The notes under the pieces were generated by a model that was not told the DNA's origin, searched no databases, and saw nothing but the letters and a program-made list of their open reading frames with translations. From an uncultured Aquimarina sp. (GTDB lineage: Bacteria > Bacteroidota > Bacteroidia > Flavobacteriales > Flavobacteriaceae), in assembly GCA_947498815.1 (NCBI GenBank), contig CANMLU010000011.1, forward strand, positions 62,001 to 126,000: a DNA stretch of 64,000 nt, read 5' to 3'. The position numbers and the translations under genes are program-made. Shown here one piece after another: positions 17,681 through 27,089 of the stretch. The first letter of the stretch is position 1; each line of letters opens with the position of its first letter.

Positions 17681-18211
17681 TTAAAAATTAATAAGTCTAT
17701 AGTTTTCGTTTTGTAATTGCACCAAAGCTGTCATTGCCGATAATGCAAACTGTACTTGAGGAAGCGCATCTTCTTTTGAAATATTTCGATATGCTGCTGT
17801 TTGTCCGCAAAGGATAATTTGTACTCCCTTTTCTGATAAATCAGAAATAAGACCAGAGTTTGGATTATCTACTCCAAACTTATTTCGGTATTTACCATTA
17901 TTTAAAATATCATTTGCAGCACTACCATGAATGACCAAAGCCACTTTTAATTTTTCAAACGATGCTCCTGCATCAACATGCATATTAAGATAACGAGCTG
18001 CTGTATTCATGAGAGGGTTTACCTTGGTACTATCTTTGAATGTTCTTCCAACGTCAAAAACAACTTTCATTGCGTTTTGAGTATCCGTTTTGAAATCTGG
18101 ATTGGCCACCGTATACGTTTTACCATAATCGGTTATTATCTTACCCTGGTTTTGAGAAAAGATAAATAGGGGTAAGAGAAAGAAAATATAAGTTGAGATT
18201 GTGCTTTTCAA
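17681..18211 (-). CDS. Exported DsrE-family protein
   Basis: This 176-residue protein has a signal peptide (MKSTISTYIFFLLPLFIFSQ) followed by a DsrE/DsrF-like fold: KVALVIHGSAANDIL forms the first strand and loop, and GVQIILCGQTAAYR carries the single conserved Cys. The C-terminal QVQFALSAMTALVQLQ helix is typical of the family. Cytosolic relatives relay sulfur; the exported ones are not characterised. It is the first gene of the four-gene run ending at 14247. Confidence 0.85.
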   Translation of the reverse strand: MKSTISTYIFFLLPLFIFSQNQGKIITDYGKTYTVANPDFKTDTQNAMKVVFDVGRTFKDSTKVNPLMNTAARYLNMHVDAGASFEKLKVALVIHGSAANDILNNGKYRNKFGVDNPNSGLISDLSEKGVQIILCGQTAAYRNISKEDALPQVQFALSAMTALVQLQNENYRLINF

Positions 18212-18319
18212 GTTGATTTTTGTTTCTAAAGATATTCAAAATTCTATAAAAGGAAAGTTAAAATATTGAGTTAGCAATAATATTGGATTCTTTGACCTCA
18301 TATAGGAGCTATAAAAGCA

Positions 18320-18350
18320 AAGACGTATTCTTTTTCAAGAATACGTCTTT
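18320..18350 (-). terminator. Hairpin terminator
   Basis: AAGACGTATTC pairs with GAATACGTCTT. It lies downstream of the minus-strand gene at 18434-18721; on that strand the stem is followed by TTGCTTTTAT. Confidence 0.6.
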
Positions 18351-18433
18351 TCCCTCATTGATAGAGTTTTAACTAAAAAACTCGATAATTAACTATATTT
18401 GAAGTTTACCAATGTTATGCTCATGTATTGAAG

Positions 18434-18721
18434 TTATGATATACTTATTATTCTCTCTAAAGGGATTATAGTAGACTGTTTCAGGATAACTTCTTTATCC
18501 GTTATCCCCCATATTGTAGTTTCTACTTTTTTAAAACCTCCGTCATCGACAAAAACAATTCTTACCTTCTGATGTTCTAAATTTCCTAAGGATAATGCTC
18601 TTTGTAATTCTAAAAAGCGATCAATTTGATCTTTTCTTTTCTCAAGCACATCTTTTTTCGGAAATTTTAAAAATTTAATCTGTTCTTTCTCTACAATTTG
18701 TACGTTCATGTTTGGGGCCAT
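18434..18721 (-). CDS. Conserved small Flavobacteriia protein, unknown
   Basis: This 95-residue cytosolic protein has an N-terminal charged helix (DVLEKRKDQIDRFLELQRALSL) and a C-terminal small beta-barrel-like part (KVRIVFVDDGGFKKVETTIWG, ITDKEVILKQSTIIPLERI). The pattern GNLEH followed by VETTIWG is one I recognise from a conserved family in this group that has no assigned function. It stands alone, 320 bases from the divergent helicase gene and with its own hairpin terminator. Confidence 0.75.
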   Translation of the reverse strand: MAPNMNVQIVEKEQIKFLKFPKKDVLEKRKDQIDRFLELQRALSLGNLEHQKVRIVFVDDGGFKKVETTIWGITDKEVILKQSTIIPLERIISIS

Positions 18722-19041
18722 AATGTTGAGTTTGGGTTATTTTGGGGTTTTGTATAATTAAGTTTAACTATCAAATTTTCATAAATATAACACTTTTAAT
18801 CTTAAATTATTGCTTTTTAGCCGTTAAAATTACATTTATTCATATAAATGTAGGAAAAATAGCTCAAATTTAATATAGAATTATTTAATGTAATTATCCT
18901 CAGAAACACTAAAATTTATACTATATTTTGTAAGTGTGCATATCAAAAGTTATCGACCATGATTTGTTTACAAAAAGGGAGCGAAGTGGTTTCAAAACCG
19001 TTATTCTTTGCTTACATTTCACTTTTTAAAAATAGTTACGT
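18722..19041. other. Intergenic region between divergent genes
   Basis: These 320 AT-rich bases separate two divergent genes and should hold both promoters. One perfect 8-base hairpin is visible (18832-18851, ACATTTAT/ATAAATGT). There is a -7-like TATTCTTTG near 19004 with one extra base in the spacer. I see no tRNA or convincing small gene. Confidence 0.5.
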
Positions 19042-21369
19042 TTGGAAGAATATTTAGCAGAATTAAATGATGCACAACGGGCTCCTGTACTCCAAAAAGA
19101 AGGAGCTATGATTGTTATTGCCGGTGCTGGATCTGGTAAAACTCGTGTGCTCACGTACCGTATTGCATATCTGATGCATCAAGGGGTAGATTCGTTTAAC
19201 ATTTTGTCTCTCACCTTTACGAATAAGGCGGCTCGAGAAATGAAAAAGCGAATTGCAAGTATCGTTGGCCCTAGTGAAGCCAAAAACCTGTGGATGGGAA
19301 CTTTTCATTCTATTTTTGCAAAGATTTTGAGGTTCGAAGCAGACAAATTGGGATACCCTTCAAATTTTACGATCTATGATACTCAGGATTCTCAAAGATT
19401 GATTTCATCCATCATTAAGGAGATGGGTTTAGATAAGGACATCTATAAATATAAGCAGGTATATTCTAGAATTTCTTCTTATAAAAATAGTTTAATAACT
19501 GTTAAAGCATATTTTCAAAATGCCGAATTGGTCGAGGCAGATGCCATGGCAAAACGACCAAGGCTAGGGGAGATATACGAACATTATGTAGATAGATGCT
19601 TTAAGGCAGGAGCAATGGATTTTGATGACCTTTTGTTGAAAACCAACGAGCTCTTAAATCGTTTTCCAGAAGTTTTGGCAAAATATCAAAATCGATTTAG
19701 ATATATATTGGTTGATGAGTATCAAGATACCAATCACTCCCAGTATCTTATTGTACGAGCATTATCAGATAAATTTCAGAATATTTGTGTGGTTGGGGAT
19801 GATGCTCAAAGTATCTATGCCTTTCGTGGAGCAAACATCAATAATATATTGAATTTCCAAAAGGATTATGATAATGTACAACAATATAGACTCGAACAAA
19901 ATTATAGATCAACTAAGAACATTGTCGAAGCGGCTAATTCTATAATTGATAAGAATAAAACCAAACTTGATAAAGTGGTTTGGACTGCCAATGATCCTGG
20001 ACCAAAGATTTTGGTTAATAGATTATTAACAGATGGTGATGAAGGACGATATGTGGCGAGTTCTATATTTGAAAATCAAATGCAACATCAATTGGGCAAT
20101 GGTAATTTTGCTGTTTTGTATAGAACTAATGCACAATCTCGAGCCATTGAAGATGCCTTGCGAAAGCGTGACATTAAATATAGAATTTATGGAGGTTTGT
20201 CATTTTATCAACGTAAAGAGATAAAAGATGTACTGGCATATTTGCGATTAATTATTAACCCTAAAGATGAAGAGGCGTTAAAGCGCATTATTAATTATCC
20301 AGCCAGAGGAATTGGCGCCACCACAGTAGACAAATTAATTGTAGCTGCAAATCATTATGATCGTTCTATTTTTGAAGTGATCGAAAATCTTGATAGGATC
20401 AACCTGAAGATTAACAGTGGTACCAAAACACGTCTTGAAAATTTTGTCAACATGATAAAAAGTTTTCAGGTTACGAATCAAACATCCGATGCATTTGTAC
20501 TAGCCGAAATGGTCGCCAAAAAAACTGGTTTGCTACAAGAGCTTAAAAAAGATGGTACCCCGGAAGGTATAGCAAGGATTGAAAATATCGAAGAACTACT
20601 TAACGGTATTCGTGATTTTGTAGAAGGCCAAAAAGAATTGGCCGATGAGACCGGATCTCTGGCAGAATTTCTTGAAGATGTGGCTTTGGCAACAGACCTT
20701 GATCAAGATACAGGTGACGATGATAGGGTGGCTTTAATGACCATACATTTAGCAAAAGGATTAGAGTTTCCGTATGTGTATATCGTAGGAATGGAAGAGG
20801 ATCTGTTTCCATCGGGGATGAGTATGAATACAAGAAGTGAATTAGAGGAGGAGCGAAGGTTATTTTATGTTGCACTCACTAGAGCCGAGAAACAAGCGTA
20901 TCTTACCTATACGCAATCCAGATATCGATGGGGGAAACTTGTAGAGGCCGAGCCCAGTAGATTTATAGAGGAAATTGATGAGCAATTTCTTGAATATATT
21001 ACCCCTATAGAAAGCTACCGATATAAGCCTTTAATTGATTCTGATATTTTTGGCGAAGTGGATAAAAATAAGCTGCGATTAAAAAAACCTATCTCTGGAG
21101 CACCACCATTGGCTCATAAACCTACAGAAGAGCAATTACGTAAATTGCGTAAGCTGAGACCAGTGACCAATGAGGCAACAACAGATTCAAATACAAATCT
21201 TTTTGATGGAGATCTTATTCCTGGTACTGCTGTAGAACACATGCGTTTTGGAAAAGGGAAAATTGTTAAGGTAGAAGGTGTTGGACAAGATAAAAAGGCA
21301 GAAATTCACTTTGAAAAAGGAGGTATTAAAAAGTTGCTTCTCAGATTTGCCAAACTTAAAGTTCTTTAA
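19042..21369 (+). CDS. UvrD/PcrA-type DNA helicase
   Basis: This superfamily 1A 3'-5' helicase acts in repair and replication restart. At 775 residues it shows the Q-motif (LNDAQRAPV), Walker A GAGSGKT (28-34), motif II DEYQDT (225-230), motif III GDDAQSIYAFRGA, motif IV QNYRST, motif V LMTIHLAKGLEF and motif VI VALTRAE. A C-terminal Tudor-like domain (RFGKGKIVKVEG) as in PcrA is also present. The start is TTG at 19042: an in-frame stop lies at 19033-19035, and the next ATG would remove the Q-motif. The Sua5-like gene follows 67 bases later. Confidence 0.95.
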   Translation: MEEYLAELNDAQRAPVLQKEGAMIVIAGAGSGKTRVLTYRIAYLMHQGVDSFNILSLTFTNKAAREMKKRIASIVGPSEAKNLWMGTFHSIFAKILRFEADKLGYPSNFTIYDTQDSQRLISSIIKEMGLDKDIYKYKQVYSRISSYKNSLITVKAYFQNAELVEADAMAKRPRLGEIYEHYVDRCFKAGAMDFDDLLLKTNELLNRFPEVLAKYQNRFRYILVDEYQDTNHSQYLIVRALSDKFQNICVVGDDAQSIYAFRGANINNILNFQKDYDNVQQYRLEQNYRSTKNIVEAANSIIDKNKTKLDKVVWTANDPGPKILVNRLLTDGDEGRYVASSIFENQMQHQLGNGNFAVLYRTNAQSRAIEDALRKRDIKYRIYGGLSFYQRKEIKDVLAYLRLIINPKDEEALKRIINYPARGIGATTVDKLIVAANHYDRSIFEVIENLDRINLKINSGTKTRLENFVNMIKSFQVTNQTSDAFVLAEMVAKKTGLLQELKKDGTPEGIARIENIEELLNGIRDFVEGQKELADETGSLAEFLEDVALATDLDQDTGDDDRVALMTIHLAKGLEFPYVYIVGMEEDLFPSGMSMNTRSELEEERRLFYVALTRAEKQAYLTYTQSRYRWGKLVEAEPSRFIEEIDEQFLEYITPIESYRYKPLIDSDIFGEVDKNKLRLKKPISGAPPLAHKPTEEQLRKLRKLRPVTNEATTDSNTNLFDGDLIPGTAVEHMRFGKGKIVKVEGVGQDKKAEIHFEKGGIKKLLLRFAKLKVL

Positions 21370-21436
21370 CCGATAATCTTACATTTATTATTGCGTACTT
21401 TGTACTGCATTTGTTTATTATTATTTTCATTTTATA

Positions 21437-22057
21437 ATGGCACAGTTCATAAAACTTTATAATGAAAATCCTAACCCAAGAGAGATACACCAGGTAGTTG
21501 ATTGCCTCAGAGACGGTGGGTTGGTTATTTATCCTACAGATACCGTTTATGGTCTGGGATGTGATATCACAAACACCAGAGCACTAGAACGTATTGCTCA
21601 TATCAAAGGAGTAAAGCTTGCCAAAGCCAATTTTTCTTTTATTTGTAAGGATCTAAGTAACTTATCAGATTATGTTAAACAAATCGACACCAGTACCTTT
21701 AAACTGTTAAAGAGAACACTTCCGGGGCCATATACATATATTTTACCTGGCAGTAATAATCTGCCTACAGTTTTTAAGAAAAAGAAAACGGTAGGTATTC
21801 GAGTGCCCGATAACAACATATGTATAGCAATTGTTGAAGAATTGGGTAACCCAATTGTTTCTACATCGATCTATGATGAAGATGAAGTCATAGAGTATAC
21901 TACAGATCCAGAATTAATACTCGAGAAATGGGATAATCTTGTAGATATGGTTATTGATGGTGGATATGGTGATAATATACCATCTACAGTGATTGACTTA
22001 ACTAGTGGTGAACCCGTGTTACTTAGAGAAGGGAAAGGAAGTATTGATATCATTTAA
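21437..22057 (+). CDS. Sua5/YciO/YrdC-family L-threonylcarbamoyladenylate synthase-like protein
   Basis: The 206-residue protein has the YrdC-like fold: VIYPTDTVYGLGCDI binds the substrate, KRTLPGPYTYILPG and GIRVPDN are family signatures, and NPIVSTS closes the site. TsaC/Sua5 makes threonylcarbamoyl-AMP for the tRNA t6A37 modification. The spacing and the LPTVFKKKKTVG segment resemble the YciO subgroup, whose role is less certain. It lies 67 bases after the helicase gene, possibly in the same transcript, and converges on the AraC gene with 12 bases between. Confidence 0.88.
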   Translation: MAQFIKLYNENPNPREIHQVVDCLRDGGLVIYPTDTVYGLGCDITNTRALERIAHIKGVKLAKANFSFICKDLSNLSDYVKQIDTSTFKLLKRTLPGPYTYILPGSNNLPTVFKKKKTVGIRVPDNNICIAIVEELGNPIVSTSIYDEDEVIEYTTDPELILEKWDNLVDMVIDGGYGDNIPSTVIDLTSGEPVLLREGKGSIDII

Positions 22058-22069
22058 TACCAGTATCCA

Positions 22070-22948
22070 TTAAGAAATCATATATTTTAATTCATTTCGA
22101 TACATACTTGGTGTTTTACCAGTAAATTGTTTAAATAACTTGTTGAAATGTGAAAAATTACTAAATCCACTTTCATAACAAATATCAGTAATACTTGTTT
22201 GTTTTTCATGCAGTAATTTTGCAGCATGTACCAATCTATATTCATTTACGAATTGAGTGAATGTCTTTCCAGTGATTTTTTTAAAGTATCTGCAGAATCC
22301 AGGGACACTCATACCTACTATTTCGGCGATTTCATCCAAAGATATTGGCCTGCTAAATTCTTGTTGTACAAAATTAAAAATTACGTTTATTCTATTATTG
22401 TCCTGAAGTGCTGTCTCTACTACAAAGCCCTCTGCATTAAGAATGGTATAATCTTTTGTTTTTTCCATCTCTCTCAGTACTTGTAGCATTCCTATCAATT
22501 TCTCAAAAGATGGTAGGTCTTTTAAGGATTCTATGCTAGCTCCAATTCTTCTTTTAGTATCTCCATGAAAAACAATTCCTTTTTTTGCTTGTTCCAGTAA
22601 TTTTTTTATCGAACGCATTTCGGGAATATCGAAGAACGAATTACCTAGAAAATCAGGTAACATTTGTATAATTGTTTCACTACTATTACCAGTCATACCG
22701 TCTGTAAAACCGCAGTGTGGAAGATTAGATCCTATAAGCATAAGTGCTCCATTTCTATAATAAGACATATGACTGCCTATTTGTCTCTTACCCGTACCAC
22801 CGTTTACATATACAATTTCTATTTCGGGATGGTAATGCCAAATAGGGGTTTTGTTACTTTTCTCTTTCGAAAATGCTTCATAATATAGAGAACTGCCAAA
22901 CTCTGGAACTATTTTTTCTAAAGATGGTTTTATGTTTTTCATATACAA
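22070..22948 (-). CDS. AraC-family transcriptional regulator with cupin sensor
   Basis: The 292-residue protein has an N-terminal cupin (WHYHPEIEIVYVNGGTG, then GSNLPHC) that would bind a small ligand, and a C-terminal pair of helix-turn-helix motifs. The first is ISLDEIAEIVGMSVPGFCRYF, and the second is TSITDICYESGFSNFSHF followed by FKQFTGKTPSMYR. This layout is typical of regulators of sugar or metabolite use. The target is unknown; no obvious regulon member is adjacent. Confidence 0.92.
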   Translation of the reverse strand: MYMKNIKPSLEKIVPEFGSSLYYEAFSKEKSNKTPIWHYHPEIEIVYVNGGTGKRQIGSHMSYYRNGALMLIGSNLPHCGFTDGMTGNSSETIIQMLPDFLGNSFFDIPEMRSIKKLLEQAKKGIVFHGDTKRRIGASIESLKDLPSFEKLIGMLQVLREMEKTKDYTILNAEGFVVETALQDNNRINVIFNFVQQEFSRPISLDEIAEIVGMSVPGFCRYFKKITGKTFTQFVNEYRLVHAAKLLHEKQTSITDICYESGFSNFSHFNKLFKQFTGKTPSMYRNELKYMIS

Positions 22949-23122
22949 AGATTTTTGTAACTCAATTTAATGACGAATATGATATAAAACTTGTTAAAAA
23001 AATGTAAAGCAAGTATAAAAAATATGTTAAATTAACTCTAGTGTGGTTTTTCTGTATTTCTAGAGGTTAAAATAACACATATATCTGCAAATATTGATGT
23101 GTTCCGTTATTTATGACTGTTA

Positions 23123-23130
23123 TAGATTTG
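23123..23130 (+). promoter_or_regulatory. Promoter -7 element (TAnnTTTG)
   Basis: TAGATTTG matches the Bacteroidota sigma-ABfr -7 consensus exactly and ends 36 bases before the ATG at 23167. No clear -33 TTTG is visible at the usual spacing. Confidence 0.55.
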
Positions 23131-23166
23131 TACCATCAAAACATTAACAACTAAAACTAAGAAGTT

Positions 23167-23754
23167 ATGAAAAGAGTAATTAACCTAAGCTTATTTGTAT
23201 GTGCTATATTGTTTAGTACCGTTGTAAAAGCTTCAGATGTGTTATCTGTAAAAATCGAGAACTCTTCTACAATTAATGTTTCATTATCCAATATTAGCAA
23301 GGGGCAGAAATTGTATCTGAAAGATTATGAAGGAAATATCATGTTTAATATGACATTAAACGCTATGGATTCCTATAGAAAATATTTTAATTTCAGCACA
23401 GTGGCTAATGGAATTTATTTTGTAGAGACCGAAACAGAATTCGAAATCAAAGTCACTCCGGTTCTTAAAAATCAAAAGGGAATCGCTTTGATTAATAAGT
23501 CTGTAGTCACCATTTTTAAGCCAAAAGTTCTTATAGATAAAAGCAGGGTGCGTGTAATGCTTACCAGAATTGAAAACTCTCCTTTAGGTATATCAATTTA
23601 TGATACCGAGGGGGTAAGGTTGTTTGACGAAAAAGTGAAGGAAGACACTTTAATATTCGAAAGAACTTATGATTTTTCTGATGTTCCTTCGGGAAAGTAT
23701 ATAATCTATTTCACACTGGATGATAGAACCTTTAAGAAAGAAGTTAGTATTTGA
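23167..23754 (+). CDS. Exported two-domain beta-sandwich protein, unknown
   Basis: The 195-residue protein has a signal peptide (MKRVINLSLFVCAILFSTVVKA) followed by two similar segments of about 85 residues. Each ends in a pattern such as GIYFVETETEFEIKVTP or GKYIIYFTLDDRTFKKEVSI, which looks like the core of sorting-domain-like beta sandwiches. Unlike true T9SS cargo there is no preceding large domain. It has its own promoter element and terminator, so it is a monocistronic small secreted or periplasmic protein of unknown role. Confidence 0.75.
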   Translation: MKRVINLSLFVCAILFSTVVKASDVLSVKIENSSTINVSLSNISKGQKLYLKDYEGNIMFNMTLNAMDSYRKYFNFSTVANGIYFVETETEFEIKVTPVLKNQKGIALINKSVVTIFKPKVLIDKSRVRVMLTRIENSPLGISIYDTEGVRLFDEKVKEDTLIFERTYDFSDVPSGKYIIYFTLDDRTFKKEVSI

Positions 23755-23780
23755 TTGTTTTATTAACCTAACCACCATGA

Positions 23781-23810
23781 AAAAGGCAGTATAACCGTAT
23801 TGCCTTTTTT
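23781..23810 (+). terminator. Rho-independent terminator
   Basis: AAAAGGCA pairs with TGCCTTTT and is followed by a T-run. It ends the transcript of the gene at 23167-23754. Confidence 0.75.
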
Positions 23811-23824
23811 CCATTCTTATAAAA

Positions 23825-23853
23825 AAAACGCCTCGAGATCTTCGAGGCGTTTT
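23825..23853 (-). terminator. Rho-independent terminator
   Basis: AAACGCCTCGA pairs with TCGAGGCGTTT; on the minus strand eight T's follow. It ends the transcript of the OmpA gene at 23873-25951. Confidence 0.85.
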
Positions 23854-23872
23854 GGTAATTTATATAAGAGAT

Positions 23873-25951
23873 TTACTTCACTAAATTGATTTCTACACGT
23901 CTGTTTTTTGCTCTACCAGCTCTTGTTTTATTCGTGGCTATAGGTCTGTCTTCACCATATCCAACGGCCGACAATCTAAACTGATCAATTCCGTTTTCTA
24001 CAAGGTAGTTCTTAACAGCATTTGCTCTAGAGTCCGACAATCTTTGATTTAATTTATTACTTCCTGCGCTATCTGTATGACCTTCAACACTAAATTTGGC
24101 TGTGGGATACTCGTTAAGAATACCAACAATATCACGAAGCACTTGATCCGATTCGGCTTTTATTGATGACTTACCAGAATCAAATAAGATTGTTTTCGCA
24201 TATTCATTTAAAGTTTTTTGAACTTCTTCGGTTACTTCTGGACAACCATTGTTTGCAACAGTTCCAGGAACATCCGGGCAATTATCATCTTTATCCAATA
24301 CACCATCTCCATCAGTATCAGGCCATGGGCAACCGTTATTTTCAGTTGGACCTGCAACTTGCGGACAACTATCATCTTTATCTAGAATACTATCTCCATC
24401 AGTATCTGGCCATGGGCAACCATTGTTATCTACCTCACCCGCTTCTTCTGGACATTGATCATCTTTGTCCAGTACAGTATCTCCATCGGTATCGGGCCAA
24501 GGGCAACCGAAGTTTTCTTCCGGTCCGGCAACTTCTGGACACTCATCTACTTTATCAAGTACACCATCACCATCTTTATCTTTTGGTCTGTTTTGGTATA
24601 CAGGCACTTTAAGACCAACATAAACATCTCCTCCTTTGGATTCTTTGCTTGTAAGCAATGATACTACAGATCCAGATCCTATATAAAGTGGACCGGCTCT
24701 AAAACCTGCTCCCAATTGAAGTCCGCTATGTTGCACTACGCTTAATGGTAGATAAAAACTAAACCATTTGCTTTCGAATCTTGGTGTAAGAGATATCATA
24801 TTTGCTACTCTACTTCTGTTGGCTTTATCCTTTGCAGTTAACGAAAGATCCGTATTTAAGTTTACATAAAATCGCTGGTTGATGTTCCAATCTGCATTTA
24901 CATGTAGGGCAGTAGGTAAAACTGCTTTTTCGGGATCATCAGTGTTAACTTGCGTATAAAATCTTTCTAAGTCATCGATATCAATATCTTCAAAATCGTT
25001 TTGAGTAAGTGTGTTGTTAAAATCATATCTTTCTTCAACTCCATCATATGCGATAGATCCAACATCGGTAAGAGATAATCCAAACTTTAATTTGTACTTA
25101 TTAATATCTTTTGGCATAAACTCCTTGCCTTTACTGTCTTTAGAAGTGTATTCTTTGTAATCAGGCCTCCATTCGTATATAAAACCAAGATCGGCGCCAA
25201 TACCTGTTGCTCCACTTACAACTTCTATATCTGCATCGTCTAGATCTCCTTCCAGATTTTGACTGTAACCATAGGATACATCTCCAGTAGTTTCTACGGT
25301 ACCATTACCATTTGCGATGGTGTTTGCGTCAAAATCAACAGTTAAATCACTTCCAGTCGCATAGGCTGTTCCTAATCCCTGTAGATATTTAAGAGTAATA
25401 CCTCCTTTAAGAAAATGCTGCTCTTTGTTCATAAGAACTCTTGCATAAGTAATACCAATTTCTGCCCAAGTGTGTGCACTGGCATAGGCATCCCCTTGAT
25501 TTACATTAAAATCTATGTTGTCATCAAGGTTATCGATTAAACCTTCTAAAGTTTCACCATTAATGTCGTTAACATTATAAAAAGCTCTCGCTCTACTGTA
25601 AATTGCGATGGAGTTTTTTTCATTAATATTAAACATAAATGCTGGTCCAAGAACATCTACGTTCCCTATAAGATTGTTCTTGTCTTTTGGAAACTCTTTA
25701 GCGTCATCCTCAAATTCGTATTCATCATCAAAAACATCATTAAAGTTTACACCATAATAATCATTGGCAATAAATGCACTTACTCCGACTAAGTTTATAT
25801 CGGTTTTAAAACGAGAATCTACAATATTTGCGGGGTTACTAATAACACCATGGACACCACTATAATTGTCTGAAAGAAATCCAATGTAGGATTGGGATTT
25901 AGCAGATGCAAAGCATAGAACAAGCAATGCCGCAGCAATAAGTTTTTTCAT
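23873..25951 (-). CDS. OmpA-family outer membrane protein with TSP3 repeats (DUF5723-type N-domain)
   Basis: The 692-residue protein has a signal peptide ([20 protein letters not shown]). A large predicted barrel domain of about 420 residues resembles the DUF5723 family ([20 protein letters not shown] at its start). Four calcium-binding thrombospondin type 3 repeats of the form [15 protein letters not shown] follow, roughly residues 455-570. The C-terminal OmpA peptidoglycan-binding domain has the signature [22 protein letters not shown] and ends [14 protein letters not shown]. It links the outer membrane to peptidoglycan. A good promoter (25990-26018) and a strong terminator flank it. Confidence 0.94.
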   Translation of the reverse strand: MKKLIAAALLVLCFASAKSQSYIGFLSDNYSGVHGVISNPANIVDSRFKTDINLVGVSAFIANDYYGVNFNDVFDDEYEFEDDAKEFPKDKNNLIGNVDVLGPAFMFNINEKNSIAIYSRARAFYNVNDINGETLEGLIDNLDDNIDFNVNQGDAYASAHTWAEIGITYARVLMNKEQHFLKGGITLKYLQGLGTAYATGSDLTVDFDANTIANGNGTVETTGDVSYGYSQNLEGDLDDADIEVVSGATGIGADLGFIYEWRPDYKEYTSKDSKGKEFMPKDINKYKLKFGLSLTDVGSIAYDGVEERYDFNNTLTQNDFEDIDIDDLERFYTQVNTDDPEKAVLPTALHVNADWNINQRFYVNLNTDLSLTAKDKANRSRVANMISLTPRFESKWFSFYLPLSVVQHSGLQLGAGFRAGPLYIGSGSVVSLLTSKESKGGDVYVGLKVPVYQNRPKDKDGDGVLDKVDECPEVAGPEENFGCPWPDTDGDTVLDKDDQCPEEAGEVDNNGCPWPDTDGDSILDKDDSCPQVAGPTENNGCPWPDTDGDGVLDKDDNCPDVPGTVANNGCPEVTEEVQKTLNEYAKTILFDSGKSSIKAESDQVLRDIVGILNEYPTAKFSVEGHTDSAGSNKLNQRLSDSRANAVKNYLVENGIDQFRLSAVGYGEDRPIATNKTRAGRAKNRRVEINLVK

Positions 25952-25989
25952 TTTTTAGGTTTTAGATTTGGGTTAATTCTTAAAGAGCA

Positions 25990-26018
25990 CAAATATATTA
26001 GTATTTTTTTAACACAAA
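25990..26018 (-). promoter_or_regulatory. Promoter, -33 TTTG and -7 TATATTTG
   Basis: On the minus strand TTTG is separated by 17 bases from TATATTTG, matching the Bacteroidota consensus. The -7 element ends 38 bases before the OmpA start codon. Confidence 0.7.
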
Positions 26019-26069
26019 AACTTTATTTTGTATTTAATTCTGAAAAGGTTTTTAACCAATACTTTGTAA

Positions 26070-26107
26070 AATAACAAGGGCTGTCAATATTGACAGCCCT
26101 TGTTATT
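26070..26107 (-). terminator. 38-base perfect palindrome, terminator
   Basis: All 38 bases form a perfect palindrome (core GGGCTGTCAATATTGACAGCCC). It lies 18 bases after the stop of the OmpA-family lipoprotein gene. Confidence 0.8.
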
Positions 26108-26125
26108 ACTATAAAAATGTTTTAT

Positions 26126-26992
26126 CTAGTTTCCTCCTTGGGAAGCTTTTTTCATTCCATCTTCAATCATATTATAGAATTGATCAAGTTTTGGAAGTAC
26201 TACAATTCTCGTACGTCTGTTTTTTGCTTTATTGGCAGCACTACTGTTATCGGCTACAGGAACATAGTAACTTCTTCCAGCGGCTGTCATACGTTTAGGG
26301 TCTACTTTGAATTCATTTTGTAAAACTCTAACTACAGAAGTAGCTCTTTTTACACTAAGATCCCAGTTGTCCAAAAGTACTTTGTTTTTGATAGGTACAT
26401 TATCAGTATGCCCTTCAACCAAGAACTCGATGTCTGGCTTGTCATTTACCACTTTTGCAACTTTACCTAACACCTCTTTCGCTCTGGCAGATACATTATA
26501 GCTACCGCTCTTGAAAAGAAGTTTGTCAGATATAGATACATAAACCACACCTTTTTCAACATTAATTTCTATGTCTTCATCGGCTAGGTTACCAAGAGCA
26601 CCTTTAAGGCTAGTTACCAATGCTAAGGTTACAGAATCCTTTTTGGTAATTGCATCTTGCATTGTTCTTATTTGTAAGTCTTTCTCTTTGATGCTTTCCA
26701 AAGATTTCTCTAAGTTCTCAGCTTCTTTGGTTGAAAGAGTAGCCAGGTTACCAACATTATTTAATAATGCCGAATTTTGGTTTTTAAGATTTGAAACTTG
26801 ATCTTGAAGAACTTTTAATTGAGAAGAAGAACTAGCTTTTTCTTCAAGACAGCTATTTAATTTTACTGTGGCGGAATTTAATAAGTCTTCGGTTTCTTTG
26901 TTTTTGGCTTCTAGTTCAGAAAATTTCTTTTGTGATACACAAGAAGAAAATAATACAGCCATAGAGGCTCCAATAATCATTGCTTTTTTCAT
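26126..26992 (-). CDS. OmpA-family lipoprotein
   Basis: The 288-residue protein has a lipoprotein signal peptide with lipobox LFSSC (Cys18). A coiled-coil stalk (about residues 25-125, rich in E, K, L) leads to a C-terminal OmpA/MotB domain with FLVEGHTDNVPI and KAKNRRTRIVVLP. It probably sits in the outer membrane and binds peptidoglycan. A -7 element (27031-27038) precedes it and a long palindromic terminator follows. Confidence 0.93.
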   Translation of the reverse strand: MKKAMIIGASMAVLFSSCVSQKKFSELEAKNKETEDLLNSATVKLNSCLEEKASSSSQLKVLQDQVSNLKNQNSALLNNVGNLATLSTKEAENLEKSLESIKEKDLQIRTMQDAITKKDSVTLALVTSLKGALGNLADEDIEINVEKGVVYVSISDKLLFKSGSYNVSARAKEVLGKVAKVVNDKPDIEFLVEGHTDNVPIKNKVLLDNWDLSVKRATSVVRVLQNEFKVDPKRMTAAGRSYYVPVADNSSAANKAKNRRTRIVVLPKLDQFYNMIEDGMKKASQGGN

Positions 26993-27030
26993 CAGAAAAT
27001 GTGTTTTAGTCTTGTTCTGGTTATATAACT

Positions 27031-27038
27031 CAAAATTA
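27031..27038 (-). promoter_or_regulatory. Promoter -7 element (TAATTTTG)
   Basis: On the minus strand TAATTTTG matches TAnnTTTG and ends 38 bases before the lipoprotein start, the same distance as for the neighbouring OmpA gene. No -33 box is evident. Confidence 0.5.
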
Positions 27039-27089
27039 TTAAAAATGTGACGTAATACTAGGCCGTTAACATTAATTTATTATATAACC

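Noticed and set aside
18959-19057. 32-residue frame overlapping the UvrD start
   Set aside because: It overlaps the helicase start in another frame and has no supporting signal.
24163-24661. Plus-strand open frames opposite the TSP3 repeats
   Set aside because: They are the antisense of the repeated DTDGDG-type codons of the OmpA gene and have no start signal or family similarity.
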